This document shows positions 35,400 to 44,867 of a DNA stretch of 64,000 bases, in pieces; the stretch's first letter is position 1; each line of letters starts with the position of its first letter. A program made the translations under genes and the position numbers. Below the pieces are notes generated by a model, which was given only the letters and a program-made list of their open reading frames with translations, ran no database searches and was not told the DNA's origin. Origin of the DNA: Acidiferrobacteraceae bacterium. Its GTDB lineage: Bacteria; Pseudomonadota; Gammaproteobacteria; Arenicellales; UBA868. The stretch covers positions 39,351 to 103,350 of the forward strand of contig PBJL01000030.1 in NCBI GenBank assembly GCA_002721105.1. The letters run 5' to 3'.

Positions 35400-37445
35400 T
35401 TACTCATGATCTAGACGGTCAAACCCTTCGCATAATCGCTTTTGAACGTCCAAAGGTGCTGGCTCATATGATCTAAATTCAATGACATACGCACCCTCAC
35501 CCCCAGTCATCGACTTTAGTCTAGACTGATAATCATCAATCTCAGCTAGCGGCACTTGTCCTGAAACAGCAATTCTTCCATCAGATAGCGCATCACTACT
35601 ACCAACCCTACCTCGCCGCGCAGATAAGTCGCCAGCTATATCTCCCATACTAGAACTTGGTGCCGTTATTTGAATATCTACTACTGGTTCTAAAATTATA
35701 GGCTTTGCCTTAGAAACTGCTTCTATAAAAGCTTTTTTTCCTGCAGTAATGAAAGCAATTTCTTTAGAATCTACAGCGTGATGCTTTCCATCGTAAAGCA
35801 CAACTCTGATGTCTTGTATTGGAAATCCGGCAAACACTCCATCATCAAGCAATTGCCGAATCCCTTTCTCAACAGCAGGAATGAATTGTGATGGAATAAC
35901 TCCTCCAACTACATTGTTTATGAATTCGAAACCATTGCCTCTAGGAAGAGGCTCTACTCGTAAATAAACTTCCCCGAACTGCCCTGCCCCGCCTGTTTGC
36001 TTCTTATGTCGACAGTGTCCTTCTCCGTTAGCGAGAATCGTCTCTCTATAGGGGATACTTGGTTTTCCAGTTTCCACTTCCAACTTATACTGCTCTTTGA
36101 TTCGCTCAATTGCTATCCTCAGATGCAAATCACCCATACCACGAAGTATAGTTTCGTTAGCACTTGGATTTCTTTCTAGACAAAGACAAGGGTCTGATTC
36201 AGTGAGCCGAGCTAAAACCTCAGCTACTTTTTGTTCATCGCCTCTCGTCTTTGGCGCTACAGATAAACCAACCATAGGCATTGGCAACGGTAACGCTGCG
36301 AGATGAATTTGATCATGATCATGAGAATCATGAAGAACATTTCCATAGTAGACGTTCTCTATCTTTTTTAACATCATAATATCCCCAGGCACCGCTTTTC
36401 TTCTATCCTCCATTTTTTTACCGAAAGGACTGCCGAGACTACTAACCTTGATAGGCTTTCGAGCGTCTCCAACAAAGATCTGGCTATCGTACTTTATAGT
36501 GCCTTGATGGATTCGAAACATTACCTGACGTCCAACAAAAGGATCGAAATCAACATCAAAAATATGGGCAAGAACATGATCGTTAGGCTTCGAAGTAACC
36601 TCAATTGATTGATCTTCATGACTATTTCCATTAATGAATCTGGGTGGGTTACCTTCTGAGGGATTGGGTAACAATTTTTCTATGATCTCAAAAAGTTCAG
36701 CAATGCCCGCATTTGTTTCTGCAGAAACGAAACAAATTGGAATTAAATGACCTTCTCTCAAAGCTTTCTCAAACGCATCGTGTATCTGTTCAGGCGAAAT
36801 TTCCCCATCTTCGAGATACACCGACATAAGCTCTTCGTCAACCTCAATCGTCTGATCAATTATTGCGGTATGGGCATCTTCAATTGAGGAAAATTGCGCA
36901 TCATCCCCAGTTGGATTAAAAAAACAGTCCACCACGCTAGTGTTTCCCTGTGCTGGCAGGTTAATGGCTAAGCATTCGGTTCCAAAGGCCTGACGGATTT
37001 CCGCATAAATACTTGGTAAGTCGACTCCTTCTGAGTCGATTTGATTAACGACTATCATCCTACATTGATTTTGCTCACTAGCCCACCCAAACATGCGTCT
37101 CGACATGCTCTGAATACCATGTTTGGCATTTATCACAACAGCAACTGTCTCCACTGCCGGAAGTACACTTAAAGCAGAGCCAATAAAATCTGGGTAACCT
37201 GGCGTGTCTATGAGATTGATCTGTTTTTCACCATGCTTAAAAGTGAGGAAGGAAGATTTTAGCGAGTGCTGATGTTTCTTCTCTAATTCATCAAAATCTG
37301 CTACTGTAGTCCCTTTTTCAATACTTCCCTTGTTAGAGACCTGTCTAGCATGCTGTGCCAATGCTTCAGTCAGTAGGGTCTTTCCAGAGCCTGCATGCCC
37401 GACAAATGCCACGTTTCGTATATCTGCCGTTGTATACTCTCCCAT
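35400..37445 (-). CDS. Elongation factor G-like GTPase (FusA2/PRK12740 type)
   Basis: The 681-residue protein has EF-G domain order: a G domain with GHAGSGKT (G1, residues 16-23) and DTPGYPDF (G3), then domain II (near residues 295-375), and domains III-V with GGAGQFGEVYLRVEP and GGEGAYVIEFRSY. It differs from canonical EF-G, whose G1 is AHIDAGKT, and belongs to the EF-G-like paralogue group of uncertain role. The usual NKxD base-specificity motif reads NQID here (VVNQIDSEGVD). It is a stand-alone gene with an ideal Shine-Dalgarno AAGGAGG, not in a str operon. Confidence 0.9.
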   Translation of the reverse strand: MGEYTTADIRNVAFVGHAGSGKTLLTEALAQHARQVSNKGSIEKGTTVADFDELEKKHQHSLKSSFLTFKHGEKQINLIDTPGYPDFIGSALSVLPAVETVAVVINAKHGIQSMSRRMFGWASEQNQCRMIVVNQIDSEGVDLPSIYAEIRQAFGTECLAINLPAQGNTSVVDCFFNPTGDDAQFSSIEDAHTAIIDQTIEVDEELMSVYLEDGEISPEQIHDAFEKALREGHLIPICFVSAETNAGIAELFEIIEKLLPNPSEGNPPRFINGNSHEDQSIEVTSKPNDHVLAHIFDVDFDPFVGRQVMFRIHQGTIKYDSQIFVGDARKPIKVSSLGSPFGKKMEDRRKAVPGDIMMLKKIENVYYGNVLHDSHDHDQIHLAALPLPMPMVGLSVAPKTRGDEQKVAEVLARLTESDPCLCLERNPSANETILRGMGDLHLRIAIERIKEQYKLEVETGKPSIPYRETILANGEGHCRHKKQTGGAGQFGEVYLRVEPLPRGNGFEFINNVVGGVIPSQFIPAVEKGIRQLLDDGVFAGFPIQDIRVVLYDGKHHAVDSKEIAFITAGKKAFIEAVSKAKPIILEPVVDIQITAPSSSMGDIAGDLSARRGRVGSSDALSDGRIAVSGQVPLAEIDDYQSRLKSMTGGEGAYVIEFRSYEPAPLDVQKRLCEGFDRLDHE

Positions 37446-37629
37446 GGATCCTCCTTCGTCTTATACTTATCGACAATAATCAACAAAAACGAGGGGCAAT
37501 TCCTCTCAACCAATAAACGATCGCCCAATAAGCACCGATATCATGAAACAAAAATGAAATCAATAAGAAACATAATCGAAAAAAATAGCTGTTTGGTCCT
37601 ATATTGGCATAAGTGATTGATTTTCCTAT

Positions 37630-39315
37630 ATGAAAAGTTTAAAAAACTCCAACACCCGTAGTTTCATTCATCAGATTATCGAGGAATATCGCAAATCTGA
37701 TAACAAAAAAGCAATGATTGTTACTCGCTTTCCGCCTGAGCCCAATGGGTACCTACACATAGGTCATGCTAAGTCGATATGTCTTAATTTCGGCATCGCT
37801 AAAGAATTCAACGGCAAATGTTTTTTAAGGTTTGATGATACAAATCCTGATAAAGAAAATCTTGAATATGTACGAGCAATAAAAAACGATGTTGAGTGGT
37901 TAGGATTCCAGTATGCTGACCATTTGACGCATGCTTCGGATTACTTCGAACAACTATATCAATGGGCTTTAGACTTGATCCAAAATAATAATGCCTATGT
38001 GTGCAGTCTTAGCGGAGAAGAGATTAGAAAAACCAGGGGCACTCTAAAAACAGTTGGCATTGAAAGTCCTTACCGAAATCGTAGTGTCACGGAGAATATT
38101 GAACTGTTCCGACGTATGCGCGCTGGGGATTTTGATGACGGTACACATGTATTAAGGGCGAAAATTGACATGTCTTCGCCTAACATCAATCTTCGAGATC
38201 CAACACTTTACCGAATTCGTCACCAACATCATCAGAACACGGGTGGCTTATGGTGCATATATCCGATGTATGACTTTACCCATCCACTATCTGATGCTAT
38301 TGAAGAGATCACACATTCTCTTTGTACACTTGAATTTGAAGATCACCGACCTTTATATGATTGGATTCTCCAGAACGTTAATGTACCCTGCCAACCGCGT
38401 CAAATTGAGTTTTCGCGATTATCGCTTGACTACACTATAATGAGTAAGAGGCACCTAACTAACCTCGTACAAGATGGATATGTAAACGGTTGGGACGATC
38501 CAAGAATGCCGACCTTATCTGGAATGCGTCGCCGAGGGTATAGCGCTTTTAGTATACGCAATTTCTGCGAGCGCATTGGTGTTACTAAAAAAAACCAACA
38601 TATCGAATTTAGCGCATTAGAGACCTGCGTTCGAGACGACTTGGAGACAAATGCGCCGAGAAAGTTTGGCGTATTAAACCCAATCAAGCTTATTATCGAA
38701 AATTATCCCGATGACCAATCAGAATCATTTGAAATTCCTAACCATCCCAACAACCCAAGTATGGGTACGAGAACTATATCTTTCTCTAGAGAGATCTGGA
38801 TTGACTCGAATGACTTTTTGGAAGATCCTCCAAAAAACTTCTTTAGACTTGCGCCCGGACGTGAAGTGCGGCTTCGTTACGCCTACTATATTACGTGTAC
38901 CAATGTCATAAAAGATGAGTCAGGTCACGTTAAAGAGATTTACTGTCAATATGATCCTGATAGTCATGGTGGAGGAACTAAAGATGGGCGAAAGGTGAAA
39001 GGCACTCTGCATTGGGTTTCTTGTAATCATGCGATCAACGCCACAATCCGATTGTATAACCCTCTTTTTCTCGTAGCAGATCCACTAAATGAGTCCCCGT
39101 TGAAACTAGAAGAAATACTTAACCCCAATTCGCTAATTGAATTAGATAGGTCTAAAGTTGAAATATCTCTATTAGACCTAACAGCTGGAAATGTTTTCCA
39201 ACTCGAACGTATAGGATACTTTTGTGTCGATACTGACACTACAAATAATCAACTTGTTTTGAACCGAACCGTAACCCTTCGTGAATCTAAGAATATCTCA
39301 AACAAAAAGCCTTAA
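37630..39315 (+). CDS. glnS: Glutaminyl-tRNA synthetase GlnS
   Basis: Charges tRNA-Gln with glutamine. The 561-residue class I enzyme shows FPPEPNGYLHIGHAKSICLN with the HIGH motif near residue 42, FDDTNPDKEN, and the IMSKRHL (KMSKS-equivalent) motif near 271. The C-terminal beta-barrel anticodon domain follows from about residue 345 (VLNPIKLIIENYPD). Presence of GlnRS means the cell need not use the indirect GatCAB route for glutamine, as in most gammaproteobacteria. The gene is divergent from the EF-G-like gene and followed after 119 bp by sohB. Confidence 0.97.
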   Translation: MKSLKNSNTRSFIHQIIEEYRKSDNKKAMIVTRFPPEPNGYLHIGHAKSICLNFGIAKEFNGKCFLRFDDTNPDKENLEYVRAIKNDVEWLGFQYADHLTHASDYFEQLYQWALDLIQNNNAYVCSLSGEEIRKTRGTLKTVGIESPYRNRSVTENIELFRRMRAGDFDDGTHVLRAKIDMSSPNINLRDPTLYRIRHQHHQNTGGLWCIYPMYDFTHPLSDAIEEITHSLCTLEFEDHRPLYDWILQNVNVPCQPRQIEFSRLSLDYTIMSKRHLTNLVQDGYVNGWDDPRMPTLSGMRRRGYSAFSIRNFCERIGVTKKNQHIEFSALETCVRDDLETNAPRKFGVLNPIKLIIENYPDDQSESFEIPNHPNNPSMGTRTISFSREIWIDSNDFLEDPPKNFFRLAPGREVRLRYAYYITCTNVIKDESGHVKEIYCQYDPDSHGGGTKDGRKVKGTLHWVSCNHAINATIRLYNPLFLVADPLNESPLKLEEILNPNSLIELDRSKVEISLLDLTAGNVFQLERIGYFCVDTDTTNNQLVLNRTVTLRESKNISNKKP

Positions 39316-39434
39316 GGCAAAAATCAAAATGTCGAGCGATAGACTGAAATTTAGTTTCAAAGATAGAGCCAATCAATTAATCTATCGTAGATTTTGATTT
39401 AGAATCTATACTACTGATACCAAGACAAAAAATC

Positions 39435-40505
39435 ATGAATTTTATTACTGAATACGGACTTTTTTTAGCAAAAACCCTGACACTTTTGACAGGAGTGGCA
39501 ATCGTTCTCATATTGATCATTTCTGCCTCCTTTAAGCGACGCACTAGCACACAGGAGCATATAAACGTTAAAAAGATCAATGATCATTATCAGCAAATGA
39601 CTGATACACTTGAAAAAGCTATGCTGTCAAAAAGTGATTTAAAGAAAAACCGAAAAATCAGACAAAAAAACGAGAAGAAAAAAAGCAAACATACTCATGA
39701 TCGAGAAAATAGATACCGACGACGTATTTTCGTTATTGACTTTGAGGGTGATCTCATGGGTAGTGCAGTAATACAGCTTAGGAAAGAAATCACCGCTATT
39801 TTGACAGTAGCAACACATGCAGACGAAGTATTATTACGCCTCGAAAGCAGTGGTGGAGTTGTACATGCGTATGGCTTAGCTGCCTCTCAGTTAGCAAGAC
39901 TGCGAAACAAGGAGATCCCCTTGACAGTGTCTGTGGATAAAGTTGCGGCTAGCGGAGGCTACTTAATGGCTTGCGTTGCCGATAAAATCTTAGCAGCGCC
40001 TTTTGCAATAATTGGGTCAATTGGCGTGATTACACAAATTCCAAATTTTAATCGATTGTTAAAAAAACATGATATCGACTTTGAGCAAGCAACAGGTGGT
40101 GAATTCAAGCGTACAGTCACAATGTTTGGTGAGACAACTGAAAAGGGAAGACAGAAACTCCAGGAAGAAGTTGAGGGGATACACGGATTATTTAAAGACT
40201 TTGTAAAAAAACAAAGACCTATAGTAGATATAGATAAAATTGCGACAGGCGAGCATTGGCTAGGTACACATGCACATGAATTAAAACTTATTGATGAACT
40301 AAAAACTAGCGACGATTACTTGATGAGCCTTTCAGAATCCACTGATATCTATGAAGTTGATTACCAAGCAAAGAAAAAGCTGATGGATCGAATTACTTCG
40401 GCCTTCAGTGCGTTAACACGTAGAGGCGATCTAATGGAACAATATACAGCAGCTGAACAACATATCTCTCCCATGCTTAAATCACAAAAGGATTTACGGA
40501 TGTGA
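39435..40505 (+). CDS. sohB: Membrane-anchored S49 peptidase SohB
   Basis: The 356-residue protein has an N-terminal membrane segment (residues about 10-32), then a highly charged linker (about 55-95) and the S49 core. The core shows FVIDFEGDLMGSA, LRLESSGGVVHAYGLAASQL and the nucleophile serine in KVAASGGYLMACVADKI, followed by IIGSIGVITQIPNF. The length is that of SohB, not of the double-domain SppA. SohB is a periplasmic-facing inner-membrane protease of uncertain natural substrate. Its 3' end overlaps the gamma carbonic anhydrase gene by 4 bp (GTGA). Confidence 0.92.
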   Translation: MNFITEYGLFLAKTLTLLTGVAIVLILIISASFKRRTSTQEHINVKKINDHYQQMTDTLEKAMLSKSDLKKNRKIRQKNEKKKSKHTHDRENRYRRRIFVIDFEGDLMGSAVIQLRKEITAILTVATHADEVLLRLESSGGVVHAYGLAASQLARLRNKEIPLTVSVDKVAASGGYLMACVADKILAAPFAIIGSIGVITQIPNFNRLLKKHDIDFEQATGGEFKRTVTMFGETTEKGRQKLQEEVEGIHGLFKDFVKKQRPIVDIDKIATGEHWLGTHAHELKLIDELKTSDDYLMSLSESTDIYEVDYQAKKKLMDRITSAFSALTRRGDLMEQYTAAEQHISPMLKSQKDLRM

Positions 40506-41023
40506 TCTACTCCCTCGGTGATCTAGTTCCTAAGATAGCTGAAGACGCATACGTTGCCGATAGTGCAATTATTATTGGATCGGTACGAATAGCATCCAAA
40601 GCTAGCGTCTGGTACGGCACAGTTCTGAGAGGCGATAATGACTTAATCGAAATTGGAGAACGAAGCAATATACAGGACGGGACGGTTATCCATGTGGATA
40701 AAAATACACCCACTAAAATTGGAAAAAATGTTTCAATAGGGCATAGCGCAATGGTTCATGGTTGCACGATTGATGATGGGTCTCTGATTGGAATCGGTAG
40801 CGTCATTCTGGATAATGCGCGAATAGGGAAAAATTCGTTGGTTGGCGCTAAGAGCTTGGTTACCGAAGGGAAAATATTCCCAGACGATTCGCTGATTCTA
40901 GGGTCTCCAGCCAAACTCATCAGAACTTTAACTGAACAGGAAATATCTCGATTGTTCGCCAACGCTGAAATCTATGTTAATCGATTACTACAGTACAAAT
41001 CTGAATTATATCCAATTAGCTGA
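40502..41023 (+). CDS. Gamma carbonic anhydrase family protein (YrdA-like)
   Basis: The 173-residue left-handed beta-helix protein has hexapeptide repeats (residues about 20-140). The trimer-interface zinc histidines are seen in GTVIHVD and SIGHSAMVHGC, and GDNDLIEIGERSNIQDG is a conserved family block. The start is GTG in the sohB stop overlap. Members of this YrdA/PaaY group may hydrate CO2 or act on CoA thioesters; activity often depends on redox state. The coupling with sohB has no obvious functional meaning. Confidence 0.9.
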   Translation: MIYSLGDLVPKIAEDAYVADSAIIIGSVRIASKASVWYGTVLRGDNDLIEIGERSNIQDGTVIHVDKNTPTKIGKNVSIGHSAMVHGCTIDDGSLIGIGSVILDNARIGKNSLVGAKSLVTEGKIFPDDSLILGSPAKLIRTLTEQEISRLFANAEIYVNRLLQYKSELYPIS

Positions 41024-41039
41024 GCATGCTAATTAACAC

Positions 41040-42557
41040 CTAATCTGCTCCACCTCGCTTAAAATTGTAAACAGCTCCAGGATGAGACTTTGAAGTCCAA
41101 CGTGACGTTACTGTTTTCATTTTAGTATAAAAACGGACGCCCTCTGGTCCATGTATGTTGTGATCACCAAATAAAGATCTTTTCCAACCGCCAAAACTAT
41201 GAAAGGCTAAAGGTACGGGAATCGGCACATTTACGCCAACCATTCCTATTTGGATCCTTTGCGCAAAATCTCTGGCAATTTCACCGTCTCTTGTAAAAAC
41301 CGCCGCTCCATTACCATATTCATGATCATTGATTAGGGATACGGCTTCCTCGTAACTTCCAGCCCGAACTATAGCCAATACTGGCCCAAATATCTCTTCT
41401 TTGTAAATTGTCATTCTTGGGTCAACCCTGTCAAATATGGTGGCGCCCACGAAAAATCCATCTTCATAACCCGAAACCTTAATATCTCTGCCATCAACAA
41501 CTAATTCTGCACCCTCTTTTACACCAGAATTAATGTAGTCATGAATGCGTTTTTTAGCATCAGGGGTTACAACCGGGCCCATCTCTTTATCTTCCTGAGT
41601 ATAAGCCCCAATCTTTAACTCTTTCACTTTACTTTTTAGGCTGCCGACTATTTTATCAGCGACGATGTCGCCGATTGCAACGACAACAGAAATAGCCATG
41701 CACCGCTCACCTGCTGAACCATATGCGGCACCCATGATAGCGTCAACAACCTGGTTCAGGTTCGCATCCGGCATTACAACCATATGATTTTTTGCCCCAC
41801 AAAGTGCCTGTACTCGTTTTCCCTTAGTGCAAGCAGTTTGGTATACATGCTCTCCAACAGCGGTTGACCCAACAAAACTGATAGCTTGGATAACATTATG
41901 ACTAAGAAGGGCGTCAACAGTTTCCTTATCTCCATTTACCACATTTAGAACACCATCGGGAAGATCTGCTTCTGTCAGCAGTTCCGCTAACCGCAAGCTG
42001 CAAGATGGATCTCGCTCGGAGGGCTTAAGAACAAAAGTATTACCACAAGCGATAGCAATTGGAAACATCCACATAGGCACCATGGCAGGAAAATTAAAAG
42101 GAGTGATACCTGCGCAAACTCCTAATGGTTGTCTCATACTCCATGAATCAACGCCCGATGCAACATTGCCAGAATATTCGCCTTTAAGCAGTTCTGAGAT
42201 ACCACATGCAAACTCAACTACTTCAAGTCCCCTATTAATCGAACCTTTAGCGTCGTCGATTAATTTCCCATGTTCGCACGAAACAATTTCAGCTAACTCA
42301 TCCATATTCTTAATAATTAACTCGCGAAAGCGAAATAGAACCTGAGCCCTCCTTGCTGGAGCCGTAGCAGACCACCCAGAAAACGCGCTAAGAGAATTTT
42401 CAACTATCGAATTTACCTCTATACCTGACGCCAAAGGCACCTTCTTCACAACTTTTCCAAGAGCAGGATTGTATATATCCCCATATCTATCACTCTTCCC
42501 TTGAACCTTGTGTCCACCCATATAATGGGTTAGCGTTTGTTGTATCTCACTATCCAT
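41040..42557 (-). CDS. mmsA: CoA-acylating methylmalonate/malonate-semialdehyde dehydrogenase
   Basis: Oxidises methylmalonate or malonate semialdehyde to propionyl- or acetyl-CoA with NAD and CoA, releasing CO2. The 505 residues match MmsA/IolA. Visible are GVCAGITPFNFPAMVPMWMFP, the NAD region ISFVGSTAVGEHVY, and the catalytic cysteine in GSAGERCMAIS near residue 285. I chose the ATG at 42557, with GGAG eight bases upstream; an ATG at 42581 would add eight residues. It is divergent from the aminotransferase gene, so both may serve one omega-amino acid route (for example beta-alanine). Confidence 0.93.
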   Translation of the reverse strand: MDSEIQQTLTHYMGGHKVQGKSDRYGDIYNPALGKVVKKVPLASGIEVNSIVENSLSAFSGWSATAPARRAQVLFRFRELIIKNMDELAEIVSCEHGKLIDDAKGSINRGLEVVEFACGISELLKGEYSGNVASGVDSWSMRQPLGVCAGITPFNFPAMVPMWMFPIAIACGNTFVLKPSERDPSCSLRLAELLTEADLPDGVLNVVNGDKETVDALLSHNVIQAISFVGSTAVGEHVYQTACTKGKRVQALCGAKNHMVVMPDANLNQVVDAIMGAAYGSAGERCMAISVVVAIGDIVADKIVGSLKSKVKELKIGAYTQEDKEMGPVVTPDAKKRIHDYINSGVKEGAELVVDGRDIKVSGYEDGFFVGATIFDRVDPRMTIYKEEIFGPVLAIVRAGSYEEAVSLINDHEYGNGAAVFTRDGEIARDFAQRIQIGMVGVNVPIPVPLAFHSFGGWKRSLFGDHNIHGPEGVRFYTKMKTVTSRWTSKSHPGAVYNFKRGGAD

Positions 42558-42854
42558 TGCTAAAACTCCTCTTATTTGCATAATATTTTTAGGTAAAAAT
42601 GAATTGACCTAAAAAACATAATCGTCAAGTTATTGAATATTACACGGTTTATAGCCCAAACATTAGATTGAATGTCATGCCTTGCCCTCAACCCGTCTAT
42701 AATTACCCTGAAAATTAATTTAACCAAGACGCATTTAACGATTAGACCCTGCACTTCACCCTATTCCGAAACACAAAATACTATAATCAAAAATAGAAAA
42801 TCCTCGCTAGATTACCGAACATTATGACCGAGGGAAAATAGTAGGAGGCCTGTA
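42558..42854. promoter_or_regulatory. Divergent promoter region between mmsA and the aminotransferase
   Basis: This non-coding gap of 297 bp holds the start signals of both genes. On the plus strand a perfect -10 hexamer TATAAT lies at 42698-42703, but no good -35 box is found at 16-18 bp. TAGGAGG at 42841-42847 is the ribosome site of the aminotransferase gene. Confidence 0.4.
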
Positions 42855-44234
42855 ATGACAACTAATTTGACCAAGATCCGACAAAAAGATATCGATTATA
42901 CATTGCACCCATATACGAATATTTCGACCCATGAGAAAAATGGGCCACTTGTCATCACCCGTGGTGATGGAATAAATGTATGGGACGACCAAGGCAACAA
43001 ATATATTGAAGGTCTCGCAGGCCTTTGGTGTGTATCATTAGGATTCAGTGAACCTCGCTTGGGGCAAGCTGCCGCAAAGCAATTTGACTCTCTTCCTTAC
43101 ACGCATACTTTCGCTCATCGCTCAAGTGAACCCGTTATTGAACTGTCCGAACGTTTAATATCGATGGCGCCTGAGAAAATGACTAAAACCTTTTTTGTTA
43201 ATTCCGGCTCTGAAGCGGTTGACACAGCGATCAAATTTGCTTGGTATTATAATAATGGATTGGGGCGTCCAGAAAAGAAAAAAATTATTTCTAGGCGACG
43301 AGGTTACCACGGAGTCACTGTTGCTGGCGGCAGCTTAACCGCTATACCTCTAATGCAAAATGGATTCGATCTTCCAATTGCTCGAATGCTGCAGACGGAC
43401 ACCCCCAACTATTACCGTTTCTCTAATGCGGAAGAAAGCGAAGAGCAATTTTCCGATCGACTGGCCAAAAATCTTGAGAGTCTAATTTTGTCAGAAGGGC
43501 CAGAAACGGTCGCAGCATTCATTGCTGAGCCTATCATGGGGGCTGGTGGAGTAATCCTACCGCCAAAAAAATATTTCAAAAAAATTCAAGATATTTTAAA
43601 AAAATACGATGTCCTAATGATTGCCGATGAAGTTATTTGTGGTTTCGGAAGAACTGGAAACATGTGGGGCTCACAAACCTACGAAATACAGCCTGACATG
43701 GTGACTTGTGCTAAACAATTGTCATCTGGATATTTACCGATAGCAGCCCTAATGATTTCAAAAGACATTTATGATGTTTTTAGAGGTCAGAGTGATAAGC
43801 ATGGTGTTCTTGGAATGGGTTATACGTATGGAGGTCATCCTGTTGCTGCCGCTGTAGCTCTTGAAACTCTAAAAATTTATGAAGAGCGCAACATCATAAA
43901 ACATGTGCAATCTGTTGCGTCCCGATTTCAAGAGAGACTTAACGGGCTGAATGACGCAACACTTGTGGGAGAAGCGCGAGGCATTGGCCTCATTGGCGGA
44001 CTTGAATTGGTATCAAACAAAGCAACTCATGAACAATATCCGCCCGAAGTTAAGGCGTCAGCATTAGTGGCTACGCGTGCACTTGACAATGGGCTTATTG
44101 TGCGTGGGCTCCCAGGGGATGTAGTTGGGATCTGTCCCCCTATGATCATCCAAGACAATGAGATCGATGACCTCTTTGATCGACTTGCCGTTGCATTAGA
44201 TGAAGCTCACGATATGATAGAAAAAAACTCTTAA
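42855..44234 (+). CDS. tpa: Taurine:pyruvate aminotransferase (class III, PLP)
   Basis: Class III omega-aminotransferase of 459 residues. It has LWCVSLGFSEPRLGQAA, FFVNSGSEAVDTAIKFAWYYN, RRRGYHGVTVAGGSLT, and IADEVICGFGRTGNMWG (PLP aspartate). The PLP lysine is in VTCAKQLSSGYLPIAA near residue 290. Sequence alone cannot separate taurine from beta-alanine or related omega-amino donors. The downstream ald and xsc make taurine the best call: it would give sulfoacetaldehyde and alanine, and Ald then regenerates pyruvate. It has an excellent ribosome site (AGGAGG). Confidence 0.82.
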   Translation: MTTNLTKIRQKDIDYTLHPYTNISTHEKNGPLVITRGDGINVWDDQGNKYIEGLAGLWCVSLGFSEPRLGQAAAKQFDSLPYTHTFAHRSSEPVIELSERLISMAPEKMTKTFFVNSGSEAVDTAIKFAWYYNNGLGRPEKKKIISRRRGYHGVTVAGGSLTAIPLMQNGFDLPIARMLQTDTPNYYRFSNAEESEEQFSDRLAKNLESLILSEGPETVAAFIAEPIMGAGGVILPPKKYFKKIQDILKKYDVLMIADEVICGFGRTGNMWGSQTYEIQPDMVTCAKQLSSGYLPIAALMISKDIYDVFRGQSDKHGVLGMGYTYGGHPVAAAVALETLKIYEERNIIKHVQSVASRFQERLNGLNDATLVGEARGIGLIGGLELVSNKATHEQYPPEVKASALVATRALDNGLIVRGLPGDVVGICPPMIIQDNEIDDLFDRLAVALDEAHDMIEKNS

Positions 44235-44263
44235 TGTAGAAATTTTTTGGGGAAGAAGAGCTA

Positions 44264-44725
44264 ATGAAACTAAATGCTTTGCAAACTCTGCTTCTAATTA
44301 AAACATTATGCATCATTTTATTTCTCCCACTTAAAGCAGGAGCAGTCGAGATTTCGTGGTTTGTGACAAACAACACAGACGAAAATGACAAACCAATCGC
44401 AACATCCGACGTCTTTTTCAGTTGCTCTGACAAAATTTATACAATGGCTACCCTTCGCAATTTGGAAAAAGGTTGGAACGTAATTACTTTCGATTGGAGT
44501 GATCCGGCCGGCAAACAACGCGAACATGCGCCACACCGCTTCTACCATTCTGGTCATCGCCAACAAATCTGGGCTTGGTTAACTTTGCATCCACCTCCCC
44601 GAACTCTTGCTCTACGGCTTTTCAATCCTTCATATGGCATGCAGGAATTTATAGGAGTATGGAATGTAGAAGTATCAATCAATGGAATAAAATTTGGTAA
44701 AACACAATTCGAAGTACTATGCTGA
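44264..44725 (+). CDS. Small secreted protein of unknown function in the taurine module
   Basis: A 153-residue protein with a signal peptide (residues about 1-28, ending LKAGA). The mature part (about 125 residues) looks all-beta: alternating strands such as WNVITFDWSDP, ALRLFNPSYGM and the closing GVWNVEVSINGIKFGKTQFEVL, a pattern of immunoglobulin-like accessory domains. Two cysteines (CSDK near residue 54 and the C-terminal Cys) could pair in the periplasm. I do not recognise the family. It lies 29 bp after tpa and 142 bp before ald on the same strand. Confidence 0.6.
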   Translation: MKLNALQTLLLIKTLCIILFLPLKAGAVEISWFVTNNTDENDKPIATSDVFFSCSDKIYTMATLRNLEKGWNVITFDWSDPAGKQREHAPHRFYHSGHRQQIWAWLTLHPPPRTLALRLFNPSYGMQEFIGVWNVEVSINGIKFGKTQFEVLC

Positions 44726-44867
44726 ATGTCAGCATCTATTAGCAATGATCATTTTTGTCAAAATTTTTTTATCTATCCATTTAAGATTAATATTACAAAA
44801 CAAAAGAATATCGGCTCCGATATAGCTGCATATCTGAACAACCAATAATTTTTCGACCTGAGAATTA

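Noticed and set aside
39379..39395. AATCTA-TCG-TAGATT hairpin followed by T-rich sequence after glnS
   Set aside because: Stem is only 6 bp and AT-rich; too weak to call a terminator.
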